Assembly (NCBI GenBank): GCA_030041375.1
Contig: JASHOA010000009.1
Coordinates: 1 to 64,000 of the forward strand
DNA: 64,000 nucleotides
Source of the DNA: Acetobacteraceae bacterium
Lineage (GTDB): Bacteria > Pseudomonadota > Alphaproteobacteria > Acetobacterales > Acetobacteraceae
Direction: 5' to 3'
Positions 24,976 to 32,061 of this stretch are shown here, in pieces. The position numbers and the translations under genes were made by a program. Position 1 is the stretch's first letter; each line of letters starts with the position of its first letter. A model generated the notes under the pieces. That model made no database searches and had not been told where the DNA came from. It worked only from the letters and a program-made list of their open reading frames with translations.

Positions 24976-26603
24976 GCCCGTTCCTCGGCGGCGTCGCGGG
25001 CGAGCGCGGCGGGATCGCGTTCCGCGGGGTTGCCCCAGCCTCCGCCGCCGCTCGATTCGATCAGCAGGCGGCTGCCTGGCGGAATGACGATCCCGGTCTC
25101 CTTGGTGGTGATGGCACGCGGCGGCGCGCCGGGGGCCGCAAGGCGGTAATCGTGCGGCGCGCCGTCTTCGCCGCCGAGGATGCCGCGGGCGCCGTGGCGG
25201 ATGCCGTCGCCCGCGGTATTGGCACGGGCGGGGCCGGCGGTCTCGACACGAACGCGGAGCGTGCTGCCCGCACCGCCGCGATGCTTGCCCGCCCCGCCCG
25301 AGCGCGGGCGGAATTCGTGCTGCTCGAAGAACAGAGGAAAGCGCACCTCGGTCACCTCGATGCTGCCGAACTTGAGGCCCCCGGCGGAATGCCATTCACC
25401 TGCGGTGGGCCAGCCGTCTCCGGCGGAGGAGGCACCGCCGCCCGGGCGGGCCTGGAAGAGATGCCAGATGAAGCGGCGGCGGGTGCGCGGGTCCATCCCG
25501 TCGATCGCGATGCGGAAGCGCCGGCTCCAGCCGGCCATCGCACGATCGGGGCAGGCCGGGGCGAGGGCGGCGATGACCGCCTCGACGATCTCGTTGGCAC
25601 AATGGCTGGTGCAGAGGGTTACCGGCGCCGGGGGATTGGCCCAGACGATCGTGCCGGGTTTTGCGATGACCCGGAGCGGACGGAAGGCGCCATCGTTGCG
25701 AGGGAGTTCCGGATCGAGCAGGAAGGCGAAGGCCATCGCGACCGAAGAATGCATGTTTGCATAAGAGGAGTTGACGAAGCCGGTACTCTCCGGGTCGGAG
25801 TGCGAGAGATCGACGGTGACGCTGCTGCCCTGCTTGATGACGCGGGCGCGGATGTGGATGTCGCTTCGTCCGTGGCCGTCATCGTCGAGCACGGCCTCGC
25901 CTTCGTAGGTGCCGTCGCGCCAGGCAGAGACGATCTGCCGCGCACCGCGCTCCGCGCCATCGAGGATGGCCTCGATCGCCTCAGCGAGAGTGGCGGCGCC
26001 GAATTCGGCGAGCGTTGCCTCGATGCGGGCGGCGCCGAGGCGAGCCGCGCCGATCATCGCCGCGAGATCGCCGCGGAAGTCCCGGGCGTGGCGGACGTTG
26101 GCGGCGAGCATGGCGACGATGTCCTCGCGCAGGCGGCCCCGCTCGGAGAGAAGGATCGGCGGGATGCGCAGGCCCTCCTGCCAGATTTCGGTGGCGGCGG
26201 CGTTGTAGGCGCCGTGGGTGGCGCCGCCGATATCGCTTTGATGCGCGCGGACGACCGAGAAGAGGCGCGGGCCCGAACCGGTGAAGACGGGGATGAAGAT
26301 CGTCAGGTCGGGAAGGTGGCTGCCGCCAAAATAGGGATCGTTGAGCAGGTAGACGGCGCCGTTTTCGGGGGCGGGAAAGGCCTCGAGGAGGCCACGGACG
26401 GCCGAGGGAAGAGCACCGACATGGACGGGGATATGGTCGGCCTGGGCGATCAGGCGCGCCTTTGCGTCAATGAGCGCGATGGAAAAATCGCGCGAGGAGT
26501 TGAGGATCTGCGAGTACGAGGTGCGCAGCATCGCCTCCCCCATCTCGGCGGTGATGGCGGCCAAGCGGTTCTGCAGGACGGCAAGAGTGATCGGGTCAGG
26601 CAT
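24972..26603 (-). CDS. hyuB: hydantoinase/5-oxoprolinase subunit B
   Basis: 543-aa Hydantoinase_B protein: PITLAVLQNRLAAITAEMGEAM at the N-terminus, LNDPYFGGSHLPDLTIFIPVF around residue 88 and the Gly-rich ESSGGGGWGNPAERDP near the C-terminus are hallmark blocks. It is the first gene of the hyuBA pair, the reverse of the usual A-B order, and its promoter would lie in 26604-26800, directly beside the left end of the mobile element. Integration there may have separated it from an original upstream neighbour. Confidence 0.9.
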   Translation of the reverse strand: MPDPITLAVLQNRLAAITAEMGEAMLRTSYSQILNSSRDFSIALIDAKARLIAQADHIPVHVGALPSAVRGLLEAFPAPENGAVYLLNDPYFGGSHLPDLTIFIPVFTGSGPRLFSVVRAHQSDIGGATHGAYNAAATEIWQEGLRIPPILLSERGRLREDIVAMLAANVRHARDFRGDLAAMIGAARLGAARIEATLAEFGAATLAEAIEAILDGAERGARQIVSAWRDGTYEGEAVLDDDGHGRSDIHIRARVIKQGSSVTVDLSHSDPESTGFVNSSYANMHSSVAMAFAFLLDPELPRNDGAFRPLRVIAKPGTIVWANPPAPVTLCTSHCANEIVEAVIAALAPACPDRAMAGWSRRFRIAIDGMDPRTRRRFIWHLFQARPGGGASSAGDGWPTAGEWHSAGGLKFGSIEVTEVRFPLFFEQHEFRPRSGGAGKHRGGAGSTLRVRVETAGPARANTAGDGIRHGARGILGGEDGAPHDYRLAAPGAPPRAITTKETGIVIPPGSRLLIESSGGGGWGNPAERDPAALARDAAEERA

Positions 26604-26805
26604 CGGCGAATGCTGGCAGGCTCCGGCGCGGACGGCTATGGGTTTGGAACCTCGAGCGAGGGATTTGAGCGGGTGGTTGAAGTCGGCGGAGCGGTTGTCC
26701 GCCGAAGTGCCGTCTCAGGGTGTATCCCACAGTTTCACAGACCATAGAAAATCCCCATTCAGGCACGCGGCTTCCTGGTAGCGTCGTCTCCCACTGTGTC
26801 CTTGC

Positions 26806-26837
26806 GTCTCTCCACGTCGCACGCTAAAGTGTAGCCT
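26806..26837. other. candidate attL direct repeat
   Basis: GTCTCTCCACGTCG (26806-26819) plus AAGTGTAGCCT (26827-26837), matching GTCTCCCCACGTCG and AAGTGTAGCCT at 38634-38665 with one mismatch in the first block and a one-base spacer difference. It sits 33 bp upstream of the integrase start, where attL is expected. A preceding CGTCTCCC-CTGT similarity extends the match upstream on both sides. The exact crossover point cannot be set without an empty site. Confidence 0.55.
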
Positions 26838-26869
26838 TCGATGCCAGGAATGGGGCCGGAGGCTACACC

Positions 26870-28093
26870 ATGGCGAAGCTCAATACCCTGGCGATCCGGC
26901 GGCTGAAAAAGGCGGGCCACTACGGCGATGGCGGCGGGCTCTACCTGAAGGTGGACGGCGCCGAGGCCCGGAGCTGGCAATTCCGCTACAAGCACCGCAG
27001 CACCGGCCGGACGGTATGGCTTGGCCTTGGCGCCGAGCGGGATGTGACGCTCGCCGAAGCTCGCGAGAAGGCCCGCGAGTGCCGCCGCATCCTCGCCGAC
27101 GGCAAGGACCCGCTGGCCGAGCGGAAGGCTGCGCAGACGGCCGAGAAGGCCGCCGAGAAGGCAATGACCTTCGCCAAGGTGGCCGAGATGTTCATCGCCG
27201 CGCACGAGGCGGGCTGGCGCAACCCGAAGCACCGGCAGCAGTGGCGCAACACGCTCAGGGATTACGTCCTGCCTGAGATTGGCGAGCGCCTGGCGAGCGA
27301 GGTGACGGTCGGCGAGGTGATGAAGATCCTCGAACCGCTCTGGCGCGAGAAGCCCGAAACCGCATCACGGGTGCGCGGCCGGATCGAGGCGGTGCTCGAC
27401 TATGCCACGGCCCGCGGCTGGCGCACCGGCGACAACCCGGCCCGCTGGCGCGGGCATCTGGCGAACCTGCTGCCGGCCCGGGACAAGGTGGCACGGGTGC
27501 AGCACCACGCCGCTCTGCCGTGGCGCGAGATCGGCGGCTTCATGGCCACGCTGCGCGAGCAGAAGAGAAACCCGGCCCTGGCGGCGGAATTCGCCATCCT
27601 CACCGCGGCACGGTCGGGCGAGGTGCGCGGCGCCAGGTGGGGCGAGATCGACCTTGGCAACAGGACATGGACGATTCCGGGCGATCGCATGAAGGCCGGG
27701 CGGGAGCACCGCATCCCGCTTTCCGCGCGGGCAATCGAGATCCTGCAGGATGTGAAGCCGCTCAGGAAGGCCGCGGACAGCCTGGTGTTTCCGGGTGGCC
27801 GCGCGCGCCAGGCCCTGAGTGACGTGGCGCTGAGCAACGCCGTCAAGGCCGCCGGCGGGGCGGAAACGACACTGCACGGATTCCGCAGCACATTCCGGGA
27901 CTGGTGTGCCGAGGCGACCAATTATCCGCGCGAAGTCTGCGAAACGGCGCTCGCGCATACGAACCGGGACAAGACCGAGGCCGCCTATTTCCGCGCCGAC
28001 CTGTTCGAGCGGCGCCGGCGGCTGATGGATGAATGGGCCGAATTCTGCTCGCGCCCGGCGGTTGGCGCCAAGGTGGTGCCGATCCGGGCCTGA
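26870..28093 (+). CDS. tyrosine-type site-specific integrase (P4/DUF4102 family)
   Basis: 407 aa. N-terminal DUF4102 arm-binding domain (YGDGGGLYLKVD ... SWQFRYKHRSTGRTVWLGLG), SAM-like core-binding domain at about 100-200, and a C-terminal catalytic domain. Visible catalytic residues: Arg in TAARSGEVRGARW, His-x-x-Arg in LHGFRSTFRDW, a His in ALAHTNRDKTEAAYFR and the Tyr of AAYFR as nucleophile. It is oriented inward from the left repeat, standard for this family, and would catalyse integration and excision of the element. The similar codon use to the host suggests long residence or a related donor. Confidence 0.93.
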   Translation: MAKLNTLAIRRLKKAGHYGDGGGLYLKVDGAEARSWQFRYKHRSTGRTVWLGLGAERDVTLAEAREKARECRRILADGKDPLAERKAAQTAEKAAEKAMTFAKVAEMFIAAHEAGWRNPKHRQQWRNTLRDYVLPEIGERLASEVTVGEVMKILEPLWREKPETASRVRGRIEAVLDYATARGWRTGDNPARWRGHLANLLPARDKVARVQHHAALPWREIGGFMATLREQKRNPALAAEFAILTAARSGEVRGARWGEIDLGNRTWTIPGDRMKAGREHRIPLSARAIEILQDVKPLRKAADSLVFPGGRARQALSDVALSNAVKAAGGAETTLHGFRSTFRDWCAEATNYPREVCETALAHTNRDKTEAAYFRADLFERRRRLMDEWAEFCSRPAVGAKVVPIRA

Positions 28094-28104
28094 AAGGAAC
28101 GACG

Positions 28105-28278
28105 ATGTCTCGATCACTGAATCGCCTGTCACGCGGCAGCTACCGCTTCGCCCGCGCAACCCGAGACTGGAACGCCCTCGATCGGGCCGTCACGACGCGG
28201 AGCGTCTGGCCGATCTTCCGGCGGCTGCTCAACAAGGCGATCGGCCGAACCATCGTTCGGCGCATCTGGCTGCGCTGA
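28105..28278 (+). CDS. small basic phage-type protein, unknown
   Basis: 57 aa from ATG 28105 after AAAGGAA. Arg-rich, with LSRGSYRFARATRDWNAL then RAVTT and RRLLNKAIGRTIVRRIW. This pattern of a basic helix followed by a short amphipathic tail is common in small genes next to integrases of alphaproteobacterial prophages. No function known. Confidence 0.5.
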   Translation: MSRSLNRLSRGSYRFARATRDWNALDRAVTTRSVWPIFRRLLNKAIGRTIVRRIWLR

Positions 28279-28390
28279 AGAGATACCCGCCGCGAGGCGG
28301 GTGAACCGCGCCCGCGCGGCACGCGGGCAAAGTCGGCCCGGGCGGTGGTACCAGCACTGCTCGGGCCTGACCCCCGCCAAGGAGGTTCCC

Positions 28391-28807
28391 ATGGCGAAGG
28401 CTAAGCACGTCAATATCACACCACAATCACCGTTCGCAGAGGCCGTTTCGGCGGCCTCTTCTTTCGTCAAGGACGCCGCAGAGAAGGCGACCAAGCCAGA
28501 CGCCGAGCTGATCGCCGGGCTGGCCGAAATCATGAATGAGCTGAAGCGCCATCAGAAGCGCAGCTTTGCGCAGCATTACGAAGAAATGTGCCGGCGGATC
28601 GAGGCGCTGGCCGAGGTAATCAAGGATCTACGGGCCACCACTGCGCAGGCTCTCCTAATGAAAGCCGATGTTGTCGAGCATCTCAACGGCCCGGGAATTG
28701 CGCTCTACGCGGCAAGGATCCTCGCTGCTTCTCTCGGCAAGGATCTGCTCGCAAGGCCGTTCACTGACTGGCCCCCCTCGGCGCCGGTGGCGGAGGCCCG
28801 GCCATGA
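28391..28807 (+). CDS. hypothetical protein of the mobile element
   Basis: 138 aa, ATG 28391 preceded by CAAGGAGG with good spacing. Mostly helical and charged (PDAELIAGLAEIMNELKRHQ, CRRIEALAEVIKDL), probably cytosolic. No recognised family. Its stop overlaps the next start (ATGA), so the two genes are co-translated. About 110 bp of non-coding DNA separates it from the previous small gene. Confidence 0.6.
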   Translation: MAKAKHVNITPQSPFAEAVSAASSFVKDAAEKATKPDAELIAGLAEIMNELKRHQKRSFAQHYEEMCRRIEALAEVIKDLRATTAQALLMKADVVEHLNGPGIALYAARILAASLGKDLLARPFTDWPPSAPVAEARP

Positions 28808-29283
28808 GCGCGACAGGCAAGCATGAGGGCCCGGTCGCTCTGGAGCCTGTAATCGCTCGCCTGAGGCAAATCGCGGCCGAAGCGGGCGATCATCTTCTCC
28901 TCGGCGACGGCCCGCCGTGCCCGGACGCCAAGCTCCTCGACCTGTGCTCGGAAATCGTGCACCAGGCGCGTGTCGCGGAAGCGGCGGAGCAGCGCTCGCG
29001 CGTGTCTCCGTACCCTTGGCCCGGAGATCCGCGCCGCCCGGAGTACGACGCGCTTTGCGAGGTGCATCGTAAAGAAAATCACCGCCTGGGCTGTTTGCTG
29101 CGGCAAGCCGGCAAGCTGCACGCCACGACCGGGGTGGGCATTTACGCCAAGGCGCTGGCGGTGCGGCATTCGAGTTCTGGCGCGCACAAGCTCAGCCTTA
29201 CACTGGCCGAGGATCTGATCGCAAACCCGGGACTGCGAGCACTCCTCTGGGGCACCGAGCCTGAACCGGCGCGGGAGGAGTAA
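28804..29283 (+). CDS. hypothetical protein of the mobile element
   Basis: 159 aa, overlapping the previous gene. Contains DAKLLDLCSEIVHQARVAEAAEQR and a helical C-terminus, with four cysteines and no evident fold or family. Small polypeptides of this kind between integrase and replication genes are typical of phages and satellites. Followed 2 bases later by the next small gene. Confidence 0.5.
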   Translation: MSATGKHEGPVALEPVIARLRQIAAEAGDHLLLGDGPPCPDAKLLDLCSEIVHQARVAEAAEQRSRVSPYPWPGDPRRPEYDALCEVHRKENHRLGCLLRQAGKLHATTGVGIYAKALAVRHSSSGAHKLSLTLAEDLIANPGLRALLWGTEPEPAREE

Positions 29284-29285
29284 CC

Positions 29286-29486
29286 ATGCCGCAGCATCTT
29301 TGGGAGGGAACCTCCTTCTTCCGGTTCTGCGAAGTCTGCGAGGCGATGCAGACCGCAAAGCAGGGCACATGGCTGCCTTACGTTGGGCCGATCTGCCCGG
29401 GCGATCCGAGGAATGGCGGCCGCCGCGCCCCACCGCTGAAGCCGGCAGCCCCGGCGGGCAGCCCCAAAACGTTGGAGCCGGCATGA
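29286..29486 (+). CDS. small CxxC protein, unknown
   Basis: 66 aa. FCEVCEAMQ and a later ICPGDP give three cysteines that could form part of a small zinc site; the C-terminal third is Pro/Ala-rich. The gene overlaps a 29-codon Pro-rich frame. No function assigned. Confidence 0.4.
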   Translation: MPQHLWEGTSFFRFCEVCEAMQTAKQGTWLPYVGPICPGDPRNGGRRAPPLKPAAPAGSPKTLEPA

Positions 29487-29572
29487 CCGCGCGCCCGTTC
29501 AAGTGGCCGGCGGGGGATCCTGCTTGGCCGAAGCCAGCGCCGCTGCCGCCGCCGCCCAAGCCGGGAGCCTGA
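29483..29572 (+). CDS. possible 29-aa proline-rich peptide
   Basis: ATG overlaps the previous stop (ATGA). The peptide begins MTARPFKWPAGDPAW and ends PPPPKPGA. Translational coupling is the only support; it may be chance. Confidence 0.2.
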   Translation: MTARPFKWPAGDPAWPKPAPLPPPPKPGA

Positions 29573-29671
29573 GCGACCGTTCCTCGATGCCGCCCGGTGC
29601 CGAGCCGGGCGGCTTGCTTGCGGCGGGGCAAGGACATTGCGCGCCGCCCATGAATGTGTATATGAGTGCGT

Positions 29672-29860
29672 ATGGACAGCCGTGCGATCATCCGGGCGCT
29701 GCGGCAAGCCGGATGGGCGCATGTCGCGACCAAGGGCGACCACTGGCAATTCAAGCACCCGGACAAGCCGGGCCGGGTGACGGTGCCGCATCCGAAGCGC
29801 GACCTGCCGATCGGCACGTTGCGGAGCATCGAACGGCAAGCCGGAGTGAAGCTGAGATGA
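29672..29860 (+). CDS. hicA: HicA-family mRNA interferase toxin
   Basis: 62 aa from ATG 29672 (a GTG two codons earlier is possible). HicA double-stranded RNA-binding-like fold: SRAIIRALRQAGW, then KGDHWQF with the catalytic His, and VTVPHPKRDLPIGTLRSIERQAG at the C-terminus. It overlaps hicB by 4 bases (ATGA), the classical toxin-first order. The toxin would cleave mRNA and arrest growth when not bound by HicB; in mobile elements this stabilises maintenance and can act in defence against other phages. Confidence 0.88.
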   Translation: MDSRAIIRALRQAGWAHVATKGDHWQFKHPDKPGRVTVPHPKRDLPIGTLRSIERQAGVKLR

Positions 29861-30243
29861 CCGCTTACATCGCACTGATCCGCAAGGACGGGAACTCCGA
29901 TTACGGAGTGGACTTCCCGGACTTTCCGGGTTGCGTCACGGCCGGCAGAAGCCTCGATGAAGCCCGCCGCATGGCTGCGGAAGCGCTGGCGCTGCACGTC
30001 GATGGGATGCTTGAAGATGGCGATGCGCTGCCGGCGCCAGGCACGCTTGATACCGTCATGGCAGACAGAGACAACGCCGATGCGGTGGCCTTCCTGGTGG
30101 ACGTGCCGGAGGTGCCGGTCAGGACCGTGCGCGTCAACGTAACGCTGCCGCAGGACGTGCTCGACGCCATCGACAAGGTGACAACGAACCGCTCACGCTT
30201 TCTCGCCGAGGCCGCGCGGGAGAAGCTGCTCACGGCAACCTGA
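29857..30243 (+). CDS. hicB: HicB-family antitoxin with C-terminal ribbon-helix-helix
   Basis: 128 aa. Degenerate RNase H-like HicB domain at about 1-70 (YIALIRKDGNSDYGVDFPDFPGCVTAG then SLDEARRMAAEAL). A C-terminal RHH DNA-binding segment follows (TVRVNVTLPQDVLDAIDKVTTNRSRFLAEAAREKL), which would repress the hicAB promoter. Coupled to the preceding toxin gene. The partner call is strongly supported by the overlap. Confidence 0.9.
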   Translation: MTAYIALIRKDGNSDYGVDFPDFPGCVTAGRSLDEARRMAAEALALHVDGMLEDGDALPAPGTLDTVMADRDNADAVAFLVDVPEVPVRTVRVNVTLPQDVLDAIDKVTTNRSRFLAEAAREKLLTAT

Positions 30244-30245
30244 CC

Positions 30246-30392
30246 ATGGCGACGAAGAAGAAGGGAATCCTGACCCGCTCGCCGGAATGGTGGAAGCACC
30301 TTCGTCCGTACGTGAAACGGCTTTTCTGGAAGCGGGAGAGACGCGCAGCGAAGCAGTCTGCCATTGAGCAGACGCGGCATTCGGCGCCGTGA
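30246..30392 (+). CDS. 48-aa basic phage-type protein
   Basis: ATG 30246, two bases after hicB. The product is Lys/Arg-rich (MATKKKGILTRSPEWWKHL then VKRLFWKRERRAAKQ) with several aromatic residues. Very similar short reading frames occur beside replication genes in other prophages, in my recollection. Function unknown. The following leader contains a GC-rich partial hairpin around 30417-30446. Confidence 0.5.
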   Translation: MATKKKGILTRSPEWWKHLRPYVKRLFWKRERRAAKQSAIEQTRHSAP

Positions 30393-30467
30393 TGACCAAG
30401 GCAGGCTGAACGAAAAAACCCCGGCGGCGCGGGAACGCCCCGGGGCACGATCGACCAAGGATGGTGA

Positions 30468-31382
30468 ATGATGGCCGACGAGGAAAACTACACCCGCGAT
30501 GCGCCAGATGGCGAGCCGCTCACGTGGCAGCAATGCATAGCAAAGCTTAAGAGCGAAGACGCCCGGCTCAAAGAGCTGGCGACGGAAGCTATTGTCGATT
30601 GGATGTGCGGCGAGCCGTCACTGATCCTCGACGCCGATGAGGAGGCCGCCCTCAAGGCAGGGATTGCGGCGATGCCGGTCAACATCATGCAACTCGGAGA
30701 GACCGCCCGGGCGTATGTGTGTAGGCGTATGATAAGAGCGTGCATCAAAAAGGTGGTCGAGCCTGAAATGAACCGCCTCCTACTCCATGTAGTGACAATG
30801 TTTCAGACTGCTGCCCCACCCCCCTGGCCGACGCCTGATCTTTGCAAAGAGTTCGTAATTGCGATGGCGGAGACAGGTTTCTTGGGTTTGGAGAAGGACT
30901 CGGAGAAGCGCAAGCCCAACGCGCTTCAATGGAACGCTATCGCGATCCTCCAGAAGGCAATCGCCAGCGAAAGAGACCATTACCAAAGAACGATGCCAGA
31001 GAATGCCAGATTTACGAATTGGCTTCGCGAGAGGCGCATCACGGGCATACCGATACAAGATCCGAGCGAAAGACAGGCTGGACTTGAGCGGGCGGAAGAG
31101 GAGCTCAACAAGCTGGCGTCGCTCTTGAAGTTGGCGCCGCCCAGCCGGGGGCGGCCGAAAGACTTCGTGGCGGACGCCGCGGCGCTTCTGGGGAGCGCGG
31201 CAGAAGCCATCTGGGCCGAGACTGGCAGGCCGATCGGCTCGAAGGAAAATAAGATCGCGACGAGAAACACTGTTGCATCGGCGATGAGGGTGTGGGGCGC
31301 CGAGAAGACGCGGAATGCCATAAAGGGCGCGATAAACCGACGCACCAAAGATGTCGGAAAGAGCGATCAAAATTCTGGGTGA
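30468..31382 (+). CDS. hypothetical protein of the mobile element
   Basis: 304 aa; ATG 30468 preceded by CAAGGA at good spacing. Helical and charged throughout, with a possible short repeat-like coiled coil near ERAEEELNKLASLLKLA (about 195-215). No TM or signal, and no recognised family. The DNA is noticeably less GC-rich than the host genes, a sign of different origin. Its position ahead of the HTH and primase genes suggests an early-region role, but that is only positional. Confidence 0.55.
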   Translation: MMADEENYTRDAPDGEPLTWQQCIAKLKSEDARLKELATEAIVDWMCGEPSLILDADEEAALKAGIAAMPVNIMQLGETARAYVCRRMIRACIKKVVEPEMNRLLLHVVTMFQTAAPPPWPTPDLCKEFVIAMAETGFLGLEKDSEKRKPNALQWNAIAILQKAIASERDHYQRTMPENARFTNWLRERRITGIPIQDPSERQAGLERAEEELNKLASLLKLAPPSRGRPKDFVADAAALLGSAAEAIWAETGRPIGSKENKIATRNTVASAMRVWGAEKTRNAIKGAINRRTKDVGKSDQNSG

Positions 31383-31432
31383 TTTCGATCGGTAGTTTTT
31401 TTGCCGATCGTAATTGAAAGCGATTTCGATCG
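31381..31432. promoter_or_regulatory. operator-like cluster before the replication module
   Basis: The 11-mer GATTTCGATCG occurs at 31381-31391 and again at 31422-31432. Between them CGATCGG (31386-31392) and CCGATCG (31404-31410) form an inverted repeat around an 11-base T-rich spacer. This AT-richer stretch lies 84 bp upstream of the HTH gene and probably holds the promoter/operator of the replication genes, or doubles as a terminator-like hairpin. Confidence 0.4.
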
Positions 31433-31515
31433 CTTGCTCCAGTGGAATGCCACGCTACATCCTGAGGCAGACGACGACGCGTCAAGCCGCGTCGCATCAT
31501 GCCAAGGATACCCCC

Positions 31516-31740
31516 GTGACCACACCACTGCCTGACGATCCGGATCCGAAAACCCTGCTGGTACCATTCGACCGCGGGTGCGAAATTCTGGGATGCAGCC
31601 GAGCGACTGGCTACCGCCTGCTTGCACGAGGGCTGATCGACGCCCGGAAAATCGGCTCCGCCACAAAGCTGACGATGGAGTCGCTCCGGCGATACGCGGC
31701 GAGCTTGCCCGACGCCCGCACCACTCGCCCGGCGGCCTGA
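31516..31740 (+). CDS. helix-turn-helix excisionase/regulator-like protein
   Basis: 74 aa from GTG 31516, chosen because CAAGGA precedes it at 7-base spacing; upstream codons lack a ribosome site. VPFDRGCEILGCSRATGYRLLARGLI is a MerR/excisionase-type HTH, followed by a beta wing (DARKIGSATKLT) and a short helix. In such elements this protein directs excision and may regulate the replication genes. It abuts the next start without a gap. Confidence 0.7.
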   Translation: MTTPLPDDPDPKTLLVPFDRGCEILGCSRATGYRLLARGLIDARKIGSATKLTMESLRRYAASLPDARTTRPAA

Positions 31741-32061
31741 ATGACAGCGCCCCGCCACGGCGGCGGGGCCGAGGCGAGGCGCGATGCGCTGGCGAGCGAC
31801 ATCCGCACCATAAGGCACTCGGCGCCGCCCCAACAAGCTTATCGCACGCGTGCGGCGCTCCTGAGCTTGCGCCGGCAGCGCACCGCGGAGCGGTTGCATC
31901 GGCTTGGCGCCCGTGCGCTGGCCGAGCTGCTCTCCGAAATCGGCGCACCGGCCTGGCGAATCGCCGAGGAGTACGCGCACCGGCTTTCGCCCGAGCTGCT
32001 CGCCGCGGTCGGGGGCGATCGATTTCCGCCGCCTCCGCTGCGCATGGTGGATGCTGCATGA
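31741..32061 (+). CDS. hypothetical protein upstream of primase
   Basis: 106 aa, Ala/Arg/Leu-rich and helical (AALLSLRRQRTAERLHRLGARALAELL), ATG directly after the HTH gene's stop and stop overlapping the primase start (ATGA). No family recognised; conserved coupling suggests an accessory of replication. Confidence 0.5.
   Translation: MTAPRHGGGAEARRDALASDIRTIRHSAPPQQAYRTRAALLSLRRQRTAERLHRLGARALAELLSEIGAPAWRIAEEYAHRLSPELLAAVGGDRFPPPPLRMVDAA

Noticed and set aside
22987-25149. 720-codon plus-strand frame opposite hyuA
   Set aside because: Glycine/Arg/Glu-rich with no family; hyuA on minus has all ATPase-fold motifs.
26604-26805. possible tRNA target at the left end of the element
   Set aside because: No cloverleaf or TPsiC-loop GTTCRANNC could be made out here or at the right end.
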